NCBI GenBank assembly: GCA_037367355.1
Contig: CM074702.1
Coordinates: 2,170,001-2,234,000, forward strand
Direction: 5' to 3'
From: Neoscytalidium dimidiatum
Lineage: Eukaryota; Ascomycota; Dothideomycetes; Botryosphaeriales; Botryosphaeriaceae
DNA: 64,000 nt
The notes under the pieces were generated by a model. That model worked only from the letters and a program-made list of their open reading frames with translations. It did not search any database and was not told the DNA's origin. The first letter of the stretch is position 1. Every line of letters begins with the position of its first letter. Below, piece after piece: positions 10,723 to 21,300 of the stretch. The translations under genes were made by a program, and so were the position numbers.

Positions 10723-11480
10723 TGGACCGAGTCCGGCTGGACTGACGACCTCGGAGTGGTGTGGTTGAAATACTTTGATGCGCATACAAGATCGCGTACC
10801 GCGGGCACGCACCGGCTACTCATAATTGACAGCCACGCCAGCCACAACTCGCAGGATTTCGAGAATCTGCTCAGAGAGTAAGTTTATCGCTCTCTGCAAG
10901 CTTCCACACGTGTCGCACCTGTTACAACCCCTTGATATGGGATGCTTTTCGCCATTGAAGCGCTCGTACGGTGATGAGATCTCGGACCTGGCGCGGAGGC
11001 ACGTCACCCATATCTCCAAACCCGAGTTCTTCCCGGCCTTCAGGGCAGCGCATATCCGGGTTTCCGAGGTGCTAGCTCTAGAGGTACGGGACTGGCTCCG
11101 TTAGCTCCAGACGTGGTGTTATCCAAGTTTAATGTGAAAGCTTCGTACACCGACGCCGCCCGCCCCCAGAGACCACCCTGTGGGAGCCCAAAACACCGCG
11201 CACTCTTCGCGAGGTGGACCTCCAGTCGGCCTTCATACTTAGCAAGATCCAGTCTCCTACAGGTTCCTCGCCGGGTTCCATGAGAGAAGCCGTTGTTCAG
11301 CTGACAAAAGACAGCGCGGCGATGGCGCACGAAGGGGTGTCGTTGCGTGCCGAAATCACCGACCTGCGAGACACCAATGAGGCGTTGACCAAGCGGGAAT
11401 CAAGCAAGACAAAGTCCGTTCAGATTGGGGGGGGTCCTCGACGGTAGAGGAGGCAGCGGAATTGGTGGCTCCTAGCAATG
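10723..11480 (+). mobile_element. Pogo/Fot1-type DDE transposase relic, 3' half
   Basis: The translation shows pieces of a fungal pogo-clade transposase in order. GWTDDLGVVWLKYFDAHT and RLLIIDSHASHNSQDFENLL cover the second catalytic Asp region. HVSHLLQPLDMGCFSPLKRSYG follows, then KPEFFPAFRAAHI and the C-terminal tail with AVVQLTKDSAAMAHEGVSLRAE. The pieces lie in different frames: a TAA at 10879 and a one-base shift separate the first two, and the frame shifts again near 11070. The N-terminal half is missing. No terminal inverted repeats or TA target duplication were identified. It is inactive. Confidence 0.85.
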
Positions 11481-12266
11481 CAGGTGGGCAGGATAAGGGT
11501 GGTGGGGAGGGTCTTTGAAGAGGGCGCGCACGAGCCCCGGGGGAGGGGGGTGAGATAGAAGAGGCGCTGCGGGCGCTGCGGTATTCTAGGACACAACCTG
11601 CATACCCGCGACCTGGATGTTAATGGATCTAAAAATTACAAGTCAACTTACTGCATTATCATAGCTGATTGTGGAGTTGAGATATTAGTCTGCAAAGTCA
11701 CGCGGCGCTGGTGGGGTGCGCAGCTCGCTTATCAACATGTTATATATTCTTTCACAGAATCAGAGACTCTTACACACTCCTTTCTCTCTCAATGCACGCA
11801 AGGATATCCTGCGCACCAGGATGAGTTGCCCCAAAACTCAAAATATCGGGCCATCCATCACTTTCGATCAACCAAAGAATTCGCCGAAAAACCCTAACTG
11901 AACGATTGAACGACTCCCGAGTTGACATTGCACGCCGCTACCGAGCGACATATCCAAGGCTTTCTCAAAATAGAGGGCTACATTATCGATCATGAGAGGT
12001 GTTAGCACTATTAGGTATAAGCTCGATAGTAGAGCAGCCAGGAAGGGTGAAGTCGAGTCCAAGGTTCCACATGAGCTCCATCAATCTCAATCGCTTCAGC
12101 GGCCGAAACCTGATTCAATACGCAGTTTCCGTAATGCTATTTTTCGAATTGATATCCATCTATCGAGTCCTCATCGACACCAGTAACCCCCCTTCCACAA
12201 CACAACACTTGACTCAGCGACCTACACTCAGGAAATCACTGTCGTCCTCGGTAAACCCCAGCCCTC
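11481..12266. other. Intergenic, no gene seen
   Basis: G-rich until about 11580, then mixed. No coding-like frame, RNA gene or clear repeat was found. It is the right flank of the transposon relic and the 3' side of the secreted-protein gene. Confidence 0.45.
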
Positions 12267-13409
12267 TCAACAACTCGGCTGCGGCAACGGCATGCCCCTG
12301 GGCGAGAACGCCTGCAGGTCGCCGTCGTTGTTGCGATTCTCGAACACGCCGACCGTGCCGAACCCGAACGTCGCCTTGTGCGCGGTGTCGTAGAACTGCG
12401 CGCTCAGGGCCTTGCCGGCGGGCCAGTCGCCGGCGACGAAGCACCTGATGCCGTCCTCGATCCGCCGGTAGCCGCCGGCGGCGTCGAAGGAGATGGCGGC
12501 CGGGTCGGCGCGGGCGGCGTCGCCGTCGAAGCGGCCCTCGAGGACGTGGTCGCTGAGGTGCTCGTGCTGGAAGGACTGGCGCCTCTCGAGGCCGAAGTTG
12601 GCGTAGGAGAGGGTGAAGCGGGTGGAGTTGTCGGCGTGCTCGCGGCTGGCGACGTCGATCAGGCCGCGGGTGGGGTGGGCGAAGCGGAAGAGGGGCGCGA
12701 AGGGGTGCAGGTGCTCGCCGCCGTCCGAGGAGGAGGAGGAGGAGGAGGAGGAGGAGGAGGAGGAGGAGGAGGAGTCGCGCTTGCCCAGGCGGTGCGCGTC
12801 GTGGACGTAGCCCAGGAACTCGGGCTCCGCGCCGAAGGAGCGGCGGATGACGTGCCGCATCAGGTCGTCGTGCCGGGCCTGCGCGACGGCCTCGCGCAGC
12901 CCGCGCTTGCCGAAGACCTGCAGGTCGATGCGCTCCAGCCCGCTGCCGTCCCACGTGTTGGCCGCGCGCGCGAACCAGCCCGCGTTCCTGGCCGCCTTGA
13001 ACGCCGTGCCGATCGAGAAGGCCGTGCCGGCGACGCCCAGGACGCATTCGACGATCTCCTCGGCGCTGCCGTCGTTGGTGACGCAGCCCTTGATCGTGAG
13101 CGCGAACGAGGCCGCGCCCACGATGCCCTTGACCACCTGCCAGGCGAGGCCGAGCGAGAAGCCGACGAAGAGCACGCGGTGCCCGTCGATCTCGCCCGCC
13201 CTGCCGACGGCCATCAGGTCCGAGTCCGCGGGCAGCGGGTTCTCGGTGAGGTTGAGGTAGAGCCCGGTCCAGTGCTCCTTGGGCGCCACTTGAAGGGCGT
13301 CCCAGTCGAAGTCGTCGGGCTGCCAGATGGACGAGTCGGCCCTGCAGGACGTGACGAGCGCTAGGCACACGATCACGCCCAGGAAGAAGGCGCTGCCGGT
13401 CATCTTCAT
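12267..13409 (-). CDS. Predicted secreted protein with Ser run and dibasic sites, function unknown
   Basis: Intronless, 380 aa from the chosen start. MKMTGSAFFLGVIVCLALVTSC gives a clear signal peptide, which decides the start. The frame stays open upstream to 13802, and an in-frame ATG at 13604 would bury the signal. After an acidic stretch comes a hydrophobic Gly/Ala segment (VLFVGFSLGLAWQVVKGIVGAA), a Cys pair (IKGCVTND and IVECVLGVAGTAF) and NAGWFARAANTW. Dibasic KR occurs twice (FGKR-GLREA and LGKR-DSSS), as expected for Kex2-type cleavage. The second KR precedes a run of 16 Ser encoded by a TCC repeat. The C-terminus is soluble and aromatic-rich. A signal peptide plus Kex2 sites plus a hydrophobic hairpin resembles processed fungal killer-type or effector preproteins, but I cannot assign a family. 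Confidence 0.7.
   Translation of the reverse strand: MKMTGSAFFLGVIVCLALVTSCRADSSIWQPDDFDWDALQVAPKEHWTGLYLNLTENPLPADSDLMAVGRAGEIDGHRVLFVGFSLGLAWQVVKGIVGAASFALTIKGCVTNDGSAEEIVECVLGVAGTAFSIGTAFKAARNAGWFARAANTWDGSGLERIDLQVFGKRGLREAVAQARHDDLMRHVIRRSFGAEPEFLGYVHDAHRLGKRDSSSSSSSSSSSSSSSSDGGEHLHPFAPLFRFAHPTRGLIDVASREHADNSTRFTLSYANFGLERRQSFQHEHLSDHVLEGRFDGDAARADPAAISFDAAGGYRRIEDGIRCFVAGDWPAGKALSAQFYDTAHKATFGFGTVGVFENRNNDGDLQAFSPRGMPLPQPSC
12727..12773. repeat. (GAG)n trinucleotide repeat, coding on the minus strand
   Basis: About 15 uninterrupted GAG units encode a Ser run on the minus strand. Such a repeat can change length by slippage without frameshift. Confidence 0.9.
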
Positions 13410-15341
13410 GGCTGTTCGGCGCGTCCAGGAGATGATTCTGATGAGTTCGCCGCGCTCGAGGTCGGTTACGTCGCGGGCCGCGTAGTAGTCGCGGGTTGAG
13501 GTGATGGAGGTGCGGATGAAGGTGTGAAGTTGTGTTGGGTGGCGGAGAAGGTCGAGGCAGCTTCTCCAAGATTGTCTGGTGAGTTGTGCTTCATGTTCGG
13601 GAGCCATCTTGGATGCATTTATATTCGGGACGGAGCGTCGGAGGAAGGCTGTTGAGTGAAGGATTTGAAGAGGTGAAGACGCTGCTGGATGCTCGGCTCG
13701 AGAGTAGCGTGGCTGGATGGTGGGATTGTTGGTGTAACGTGCAGTAGTGCTGATGGACTCAGCACGGTATCTTGCAGTAGCGATCCTCAGTCCTGTGCCC
13801 AAGAATGGTCAGAAACCAGGCTGCGAGCGTCATGAAGGATGAGGAGAAGGATTAAAGCACCTGAGATTCTATCTCAGTGATCAACTCATGTGTAACGGTA
13901 ACGACTGCGTCCAGCATTTCCGATGTGGCTCAGCTATTTAGTCAATTGTAGCGATCCGAGTGTGGCAGGCTGCGCTGTTGATCGTGCTGCCTTGGGCGCA
14001 CTGTCTGCCTGTTGCGGGTTCGTCAGTGCGCACCAAAGGACATTCCAGCCAGTGATATTGCAGCTCGAGGTGGGGAAAGCTTTATCGAATAGTCCCCTTG
14101 GCAGCACGGTGGAATGAAGATTCACTTCACAAGTGTCGGGGTGTAGCAGATGACCTCTGCGCCTTGTGCTGGGCGCTTCCGCCTACCCAACGTTGCAGAA
14201 TCGTTGCCAGCAGAACCTCCATCTCCGGCACGTCCTGTGCCGCACTCGTGTTCTGGAGATCCTTCCCTTTTAGATTTCGTCGCGCGAAGGGACCCATCTG
14301 CTGGCCAAAAATAAAAAGTGACAAACCACTCGTTGCACTTCACAACCAACTCTAAGAAAACATTGGCCCAGATGACCAATCACTGCCTATGAATGCTTCG
14401 TAGAACATAACTAGAGAGCCACGAGATTCATGAAGAAAATTTTGGTGTTGCAAGACGCTCAGTCAAACATTGACGTAGTTGGTTCAAGCATCGCCGATCG
14501 CGGGTGGCTGACTTTTCTGCCGGGAGAATTCCAGCCCCCAAACGAACGGGCCGTGACCAGGGACGATCGCAGCCGCATAGCCCTACGGCTCCGCTCAGCT
14601 GAGCTCTTGACAAAGAATGCGGAGCATCCCAAAAGGGGCGAGAACGTGTGCAGGGACCCTCAATCTGGATAGGGCGGACTTTCAAAGTGGAGTTCATTGC
14701 GGCGTAGACGAGACCCTCGTGCGATTTGGGTTTGCTGCCTCGCGCGCGATGCAGATCATCGGGGTGTCCACACCCAATTTTCAAGACTTTTTTGGCGACG
14801 TGAAAGGAGGCGTAAAGCTTAGCGATGAAAAGCTTCGAGCTTAGCTCGGCCTAGCTCCGGTACCGCGGGAACCAGAAATGTCGACATGCAAGGAGCAGAG
14901 CCGAACACGAAGGCGGTAGACCTCTGCGCGGTCGATGGTAAGGCTGCCCGCAAACCAAGAGACCGCCGATCTCTGAGGGGCACGAGCGCGGGAGCAAAGT
15001 AGACATCAACATTGTATCACGAGTGATTGCTAGGAAAGGAAGGCCCTCGCAGTCTTTGGAGGATTCTCTCATGCCGTTCAAGAAGCACAAGCAAAGTGCG
15101 GGCACCGAGACAACAACGGACTGACGAATACTGTTCACGTACGGAAGACTATTCCAACATCCAGCACTCTCACCTCTTTCGTCAGGTGTCCGTTCCTGTT
15201 GCGGGTTTGGGGGCCAAAAGTGACAGATATTGCGGTAGGGCAAGCACGAAGGCGTAGACATCGCGATCGCGACTGAAAACCGCTCGAAACAGTGCAGCAG
15301 TGGAGAAACATCAGGCAACAAGCCCATCCACGCCACCGCGT
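13410..15341. other. Long intergenic region, no gene seen
   Basis: Bases up to 13802 extend the frame of the secreted-protein gene and are treated as its 5' UTR or promoter. The rest has mixed composition and only short, unconvincing frames. A (CA)n run at 15342-15360 closes it. Confidence 0.45.
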
Positions 15342-15360
15342 CACACACACACACACACAC
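15342..15360. repeat. (CA)n dinucleotide repeat
   Basis: Nine to ten CA units just beyond the stop codon of the minus-strand gene at 15363. Confidence 0.9.
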
Positions 15361-15362
15361 CC

Positions 15363-17129
15363 TCACAACCTCGCCGCCCCACCCACCCACATCCCCTCTG
15401 CATCCTCACCCTCCTCCCCACCAAACCTCGGCAAAGTCCCCACAAACCGCTCCCACCTCTCCTCCGACAGCAGCGGCGCCCTGGCGAACGGCTCAACCTC
15501 GTCCCACCCGCCATCCAGCAGCCGGTCCAGCCGCGGCGCCAGCGCCGACAGCGCCTGCTGCTCCCTCGCCAAGATATCCCGCCTCTTCCACCCCAGATTC
15601 TCGACGAACCACCCCGCGCCCCGCAGCACCACGCCCGCCTCGAACACGCGCACCGCCTCGTCCGGCACGCCGCGCGCCCTCGCGCCGTCGTACGCGAGCG
15701 CGTAGCCGATCGCCTCGGCAACGGGCTGGCAGAGCGGCAAGATGGCGTCGTTGAACGCGGAGTCGTTCACGTCGCGCGACCCGGCGGCCGGCAGGGCGTC
15801 CAGGACGGCCTTGGCCTCGGCGAGCAGTCCCGTCGCGTAGCGCGCGAGCGGGGCGTCCGGGTGGGCGAACGGCGGCGGCGACGGCGTGTGGTCGCGTAGG
15901 AGCAGGTCGGAGACGAGGCGGACGGCGATGACGACGAGCTCGCCCTCGGCGAGCGAGTTGCCGCGCATGAGGTGCTGGCAGCGGATCAGCGCGTTGTGCT
16001 CGTACAGGCCCTGCGCGCCGCAGCGGTCGGCCAGCTGGGCGAGCGTCGCCTGCGTCGCGGTTTGGATGGCGACTTTGAAGGCGATGGCGACGGCGGCTTG
16101 GGCGGAGGGGTCGGCCGAGGCGGTGAAGAGGGACGTGGCGTGCTGGGCCGCGGCGTCCCAGACGAGGGATTCGGCGAGGGCGTGGAGGATCAGGCGCTGC
16201 TGCGTGCGGTACTTGATGATGGGGATTTGCTCGCCGTCTGGCCCTGTCACGTGGCGCCGACGGGAGTACTTGCCTGCGATGTAGGTGCAGAGTTTCAGAC
16301 AGGGGACGTTGACAGTGGAGAGGGAGAGTGTGCCGATGCTGGCGCGGTGGATTATGGACGCGAAGTGCGTGGCTGGGTCGGCTGGTTTCTCAAGTGTTCC
16401 GAGCAATGCTTCCTTGGAGAGTCTCTTGTGGTGGAATATGGTAACGGCATGGTCGTTTGCTTGGGCTCCCGCTCGTTTGGGCAGCGCGTAGGATACCACG
16501 CCCGGTTCCATGTGCTGGCTGTCGTGGAGTAATACCCAAAATGGCCTTATCCCTCGGTCCTCCTCGTTGACGAAGAGCCTCGCAAATACAATCCCGCCGC
16601 TGGGCATCCCTGCCTCCGGGGTGGTGGGTGACATGAACTTGGCGGCTTGCTGGCAGGGGGTGTGAAGGTCAAACGTGCCGTCAGCTTGCAGAGTTGCAGT
16701 AGTTTTAAGCTCGTCGGCATCGACGCCCCATCCCACCTCGGTAAGCAGAAATTGACCATTTATGTCGAAGTTCAGAAGCTTCTCAATTAGTGGCTTGAGG
16801 TCCGGCCGGTCCGGAAGATAGCCTCCCAACGTGCCGATGCACAGGTTCAGGTGGGTGGTCAGCACGACCAGAGAATTGTTGGATTCAGCGTGTATTATGT
16901 CGCGATGGAAGGCCCAGAACTTTGGAGACAAGGTTAGTATGTCGTGCAGGGAAAGGCCTGTGAGAAGGTTAGATGAGAGAACCGAATATCAGGACGGAAT
17001 CCTACCGTAGCTTCGGCAGATAAGGCGCGCCCGATCATAGGCGTTTTTGATATCTGCTGGAGATGCGAGACCGGATGGACGGCCAATCCGGAAAGGCCCA
17101 AGCTTCAAGAGATCTACGCTGTTTGACAT
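15363..17129 (-). CDS. Acyl-CoA oxidase/dehydrogenase-like protein
   Basis: Exons 17006-17129 and 15363-16957 with a 48-nt intron give 572 aa. The start MSNSVDLLKLGPFRIGRPSG lies in a CACCATG context. The fold is indicated by TTHLNLCIGTLGGYL, INGQFLLTEVGWGVDADELKTTA (the flavin-contacting middle domain) and FDLHTPCQQAAKFMSP. The helical C-terminal part has IKYRTQQRLILHALAESLVWD and RCGAQGLYEHNALI. This pattern fits fungal acyl-CoA oxidase-like proteins that act on acyl-CoA with FAD. The last three residues, ARL, match the PTS1 consensus (small-basic-L), so peroxisomal location is plausible. It is shorter than classical Pox proteins (about 650-700 aa), so the substrate and oxidase versus dehydrogenase activity are open. 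Confidence 0.8.
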
Positions 17130-18147
17130 GGTGGACCAAGACCAGAAATTGGAAGCACTACTCAGAAATATTGTTCCTGGTGCGAAAAAGAAAAGAGCAA
17201 CGGTTCTCAAGGAAGCATGCAGGGATCATCTGGGGTTTGCATCACGTAGGCTTTTAAATGTTTGGGTGAGTCCATGAATAGTAGCAGGCAGACATGGTTG
17301 GTGGCACGGAGCGGTGGGAATGTATCAAGTTCGCTACAATAAGCCGTTTGGGGAGAAGTCAGAAGGCCGAGGGACCACGCCGAAGCTCAAGAATGACGCT
17401 TAGCTGAGAGGGCATTTCCCTCTTCTGCGTGCTGGAGGTGAGCGCTGACAGGGCGTTCAGCCCCCTGACCAATGACATGCTGAAGCGAGGAGCCGCTGAG
17501 GCTCAGCAATGGTTGGCATGGCGGAAGCGATGGTTATTTCCAGCAGTTCGTTCTGATAATAAACTGCGGCGCGGTTCAAGCGAGATCCTTTCGTTTCAGA
17601 TGGCAAGCGACGGCTACGACGAGTGTGCGAGAGATTGCGGGCCGTCGTATGCGTTGTGGCGGTGGCATGCATACATAGTAGTCAGCACCAGAAGCCTATG
17701 AATGTTCGTCACACCGAGACGGCCGGCTGCTTCCGGCTGAGGAACGCGAACAGAGTGCAACGGAGAAGAGGCGGGCGGAGGACGGCAGCTTTGGGGGCGG
17801 AGAGGACAGCGGGGCGCAAACGAGACGAGGCAGAAGAAGCGGCACAGCAGCGAAGACGGAGAGGGGCTGAGTTTCTGTGCAGCTCGGTTCTTATCGCCGA
17901 ACGACGACACCAGCTAATCGATAAGCAGCAGGTCCCCGCGGCACTGTTGTTGCCTACATTACTGCGAAAAGTCAGGCCAGGCACCCATTCGGCCGACGTC
18001 ATGTTTCGAGGCCAGTGCGCCGCATCGAACGCTCAGCACCTTCGACAGCAAACACCTCGCGCCGCCATCGATTGCGCGCGTTGTCCAAGCAGAGCGGAGC
18101 AACTCGGATCCGGTTGCGTGCTCGGGGTCGGAATGCGGATGTAGGTG

Positions 18148-18187
<40 letters not shown>

Positions 18188-18321
18188 TTTTTTGTGTGGG
18201 TGTAACGCGTCACCGCCACGCGAGAGCTCGTCACCAAGCTTGCCGCCCACCCGGCTTTTCCATCACCACTCTCCCAGCTTCGACAGCGAAGCCGTCTCGA
18301 CCGCTTTCTCACGGCGCTGTC
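17130..18321. other. Divergent intergenic region upstream of the ABC transporter
   Basis: No gene seen. It holds the promoters of the minus-strand acyl-CoA enzyme and the plus-strand ABC transporter. A long (GT)n run ends 135 bp before the ABC start. Confidence 0.5.
18151..18186. repeat. (GT)18 microsatellite in the ABC transporter upstream region
   Basis: Thirty-six bases of perfect GT repeat. On transcription it would lie in the 5' UTR or core promoter. Apparent Val-Cys frames through it are artefacts. Confidence 0.9.
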
Positions 18322-21300
18322 ATGGTCGTGCCCCCCGAAGACGTGCTTCCCGTCGCACATTGGCGAGCATGCACCGGCACCTGCGACCGCCTCTGGGGTG
18401 GGAGCGTCCTCGCCTCGCTCACCCCCGACCAGGGGCCGGCTGATCACTACCTCAACGTAGCTCCCGCCGTAGTGGCCGCTGCTGTTCTTCTGCTTTACTG
18501 CAGCTGGCCGTTGCTGAAGAGAAGACCGCAATGGTCCAAGCGATTCGCCGCCGAGCCGAGGCAGCACGCCCATGCTACCCGCAAGACATGGACTCACTGG
18601 ACTGCAATCCTTTTCGTCCTCTCCACTCTAGGCCTAATAATAGCCGTCGCTTCTGCCATTCTCCCTCCGCACTCCAGACTGCACGCTCTTGGTGTTGTGC
18701 CATGGGTGTGTTTCCATCCCGCTCCATAGGGAAACTCTCGCTGATCTCAGCTTATAGGCCGTTTCAACGCTAATCGTAGCCATCTGGCGCCCCAGATCCA
18801 CTCCCAAAACTCTCTTGTTCCTCTTTCTCTCCGTGTTTCTTTGCAGAATTGCCATCCTGGTGTTGACCTTTGCCCCGTCCAAGGCCCAGAAGGGCTTAGA
18901 CATCTCGGAAACATGCATCAGCGGCCTGGCCGTCTTGGCCATCCTGGGCATGCCCATGCGCGATCCCAACATGCCCGCCACTGGCATCAGTCCACCATTC
19001 TCACCTCCAACCGCTGAGTTGCGCAGCCCGGAAGACAATCTTTCCTTATGGCAGTTTCTGAGTGTGTCCTGGATGTCCCCGCTCATCGCTCGCGGTGCGA
19101 AGAAACAATTGCATGATGGCGATGTCTGGTTCCTGCCTTACGAGTTCCAGCATACCAGGCTGCACATCCTCTTCCGCGAACTCAAAGGAAGTGTAGTCAA
19201 AAGGCTCCTGGTTGCCAATGGTTTAGATCTTCTCATCACCACCAGCCTTGGCATCTTAGAATCTGCTGCAAGTAAGCCGCCCTCTCATTTTGAAGCTTGA
19301 CTTCACTCGCTTACATCCCGGTGCAATGCAGATCTGGTTGCTCCCGTGCTCCTTCAGCAACTTCTGCTATCGGTTGAGTCTGGCAACAGGAAAGCAGCTG
19401 TGGTATTCGCCACTTCGATCCTCGTCGTTCGTTTAGTCGCAGCGCAGTCCGCCGTGATAAATCTGTGGTACTGCAGGCGATGCTATGAGAGGTCTAGGGG
19501 CGAGATGATCACAATGATCTACGAGAAAACTCTAACCAGAAAATCGTTCGGTGTTCCAGAGGGCGACAAACCCAAGCAGAATGGCAGCGACGCTGATGCA
19601 AATGGAAACGCTGAGGAGAGTGACCAATATGCTACGGAGACCTTCCAGAAAAAAGGCCTCTTCGGCCGCCTCCGCCACCGTTTGGCGCGGATCTTCAGCC
19701 GCAAGAAGACCGATAGCAAGGAGAACCATAAAGAGGAAGCCAAGCAGCCGGCTTCTATGGGTAAAATCCTGAATCTTATGAGGTACGCATAACTCAACAG
19801 TCTACATGACTGTGACTGACTTATACCAGAAACGATGTGTATGAAGTAGCTCAGAGGTAGGCCTGTCTGCTGATCCCTATCCTGCACAGTCTTGCTTATT
19901 CGCTGCAGATTCTGGGAGTTCCCGGACATTTTTACCAAGCCGCTTCGGATGATCGTAGCTGTCATCCTCATCTGGAAACTCCTTGGCTGGCCTTGCCTTT
20001 TCGGCGTTACCGCCGTTATCGTCGCCCAGCTTCTCAACGCGATATATGTTCGCCTACTTCTTCGCTGGGAACGCATCCGACGTGCAGCAACTGACAAGAG
20101 GCTCCACGCCACTTCTCAGTTTATTGAGGCTATCCGACATCTTCGGTGGTATGACTGGCAGGATCAGTGGCTAGCCAAAATCATGGACGCTAGGCAACGC
20201 GAGCTGAACCTCCGAATCGTCACGAGCATCTGGCAATTGCTGATCGCCTCAACCAACCTCTTCGCGGGCTCCTTGTTTCCCGTCTGTGCATTCTTCGCGT
20301 ACACCCTCCTCGCCGGGCGCTCTCTGTCCGTGGACATCGCTTTCCCTGCATTGCAGCTATTCAACATGCTGGCTGTCAGCCTTCGGGAGCTGCCCAGTCT
20401 CATCACGACTCTATTGAATGCATCTGTTGCTGTTGGCCGCATCAATGATTTCATGGCTGAGCCTGATAAAGAAGAGAAATACTCTGAGTTGCGCGGTTCT
20501 GACATTGCTTTCCACGATGCATCTTTCGCCTGGCCTGGAGCTACCGACACCGTTCTAAAGGACCTCAACCTTAGTTTCCAGACCGGCCTCACCGTCATCG
20601 TCGGCAAAGTCGGCACGGGTAAGACGGCGCTACTTCAAGCGATCCTTGGAGAACTGGACAAGCGTGGTGGCGACGTTGTCGTGCCAGACGAAAAGATCGG
20701 CTACTGCGCGCAGTCCCCGTGGCTTCAGCACATGAGCATCAAGGAGAATATTCTTTTCACCTCCCCTTTTGATGAATTGCGGTACAAGCAAGTTTTAGAA
20801 GCCTGTGCACTGAACCCCGATCTAGCCAATTTTAAGCATGGCGACTTGTCCGACTTGGGTGAGAACGGCATTGGCCTCTCCGGTGGACAAAAGGCGCGAG
20901 TTGCTCTCGCGAGAGCCATCTACAGTCCGGCAAGGACGCTGTTACTCGACGATCCTCTGGCGGCTCTGGACCACAATACTGCGGAAACTATCGTCAACAG
21001 ACTTTTGCGCGGCCCACTCGTAGAAGGACGTACCATTATTTTAGTCACTCATCGCGTGGACCTTGTCTGCCATATCGCTGACCAAATCGTCGAAATAGAA
21101 GATAACAAGGCTAAGACCATCGATGCCGAAGCACTGACTGTAGAAATACACGGCCCAGATGCCGCTCAAAAAACAACATCGAGGCTCGTTGAAGATGATG
21201 CTACACAAGATGAAGATGAAAAACCTGATTCGGAACCCGACAAATTCATCGAAGAGGAGGGAAGGAAGCATGGTGAAGTTGTAGCATCCGTCTATTGGGA

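Noticed and set aside
12378..13364. Long plus-strand frame rich in Gly/Val/Ala/Glu
   Set aside because: It is the antisense shadow of the GC-rich secreted-protein gene, with no domain of its own.
15300..15360. CACACA run as a telomere-like or CRISPR-like repeat
   Set aside because: It is a simple dinucleotide microsatellite; no spacer structure, and CRISPR arrays are not expected in a fungal nucleus.
18145..18729. Frame beginning MNVCVCVCV upstream of the ABC transporter
   Set aside because: The Val-Cys run is only the GT microsatellite; the ATG at 18322 in the same frame is the sensible start.
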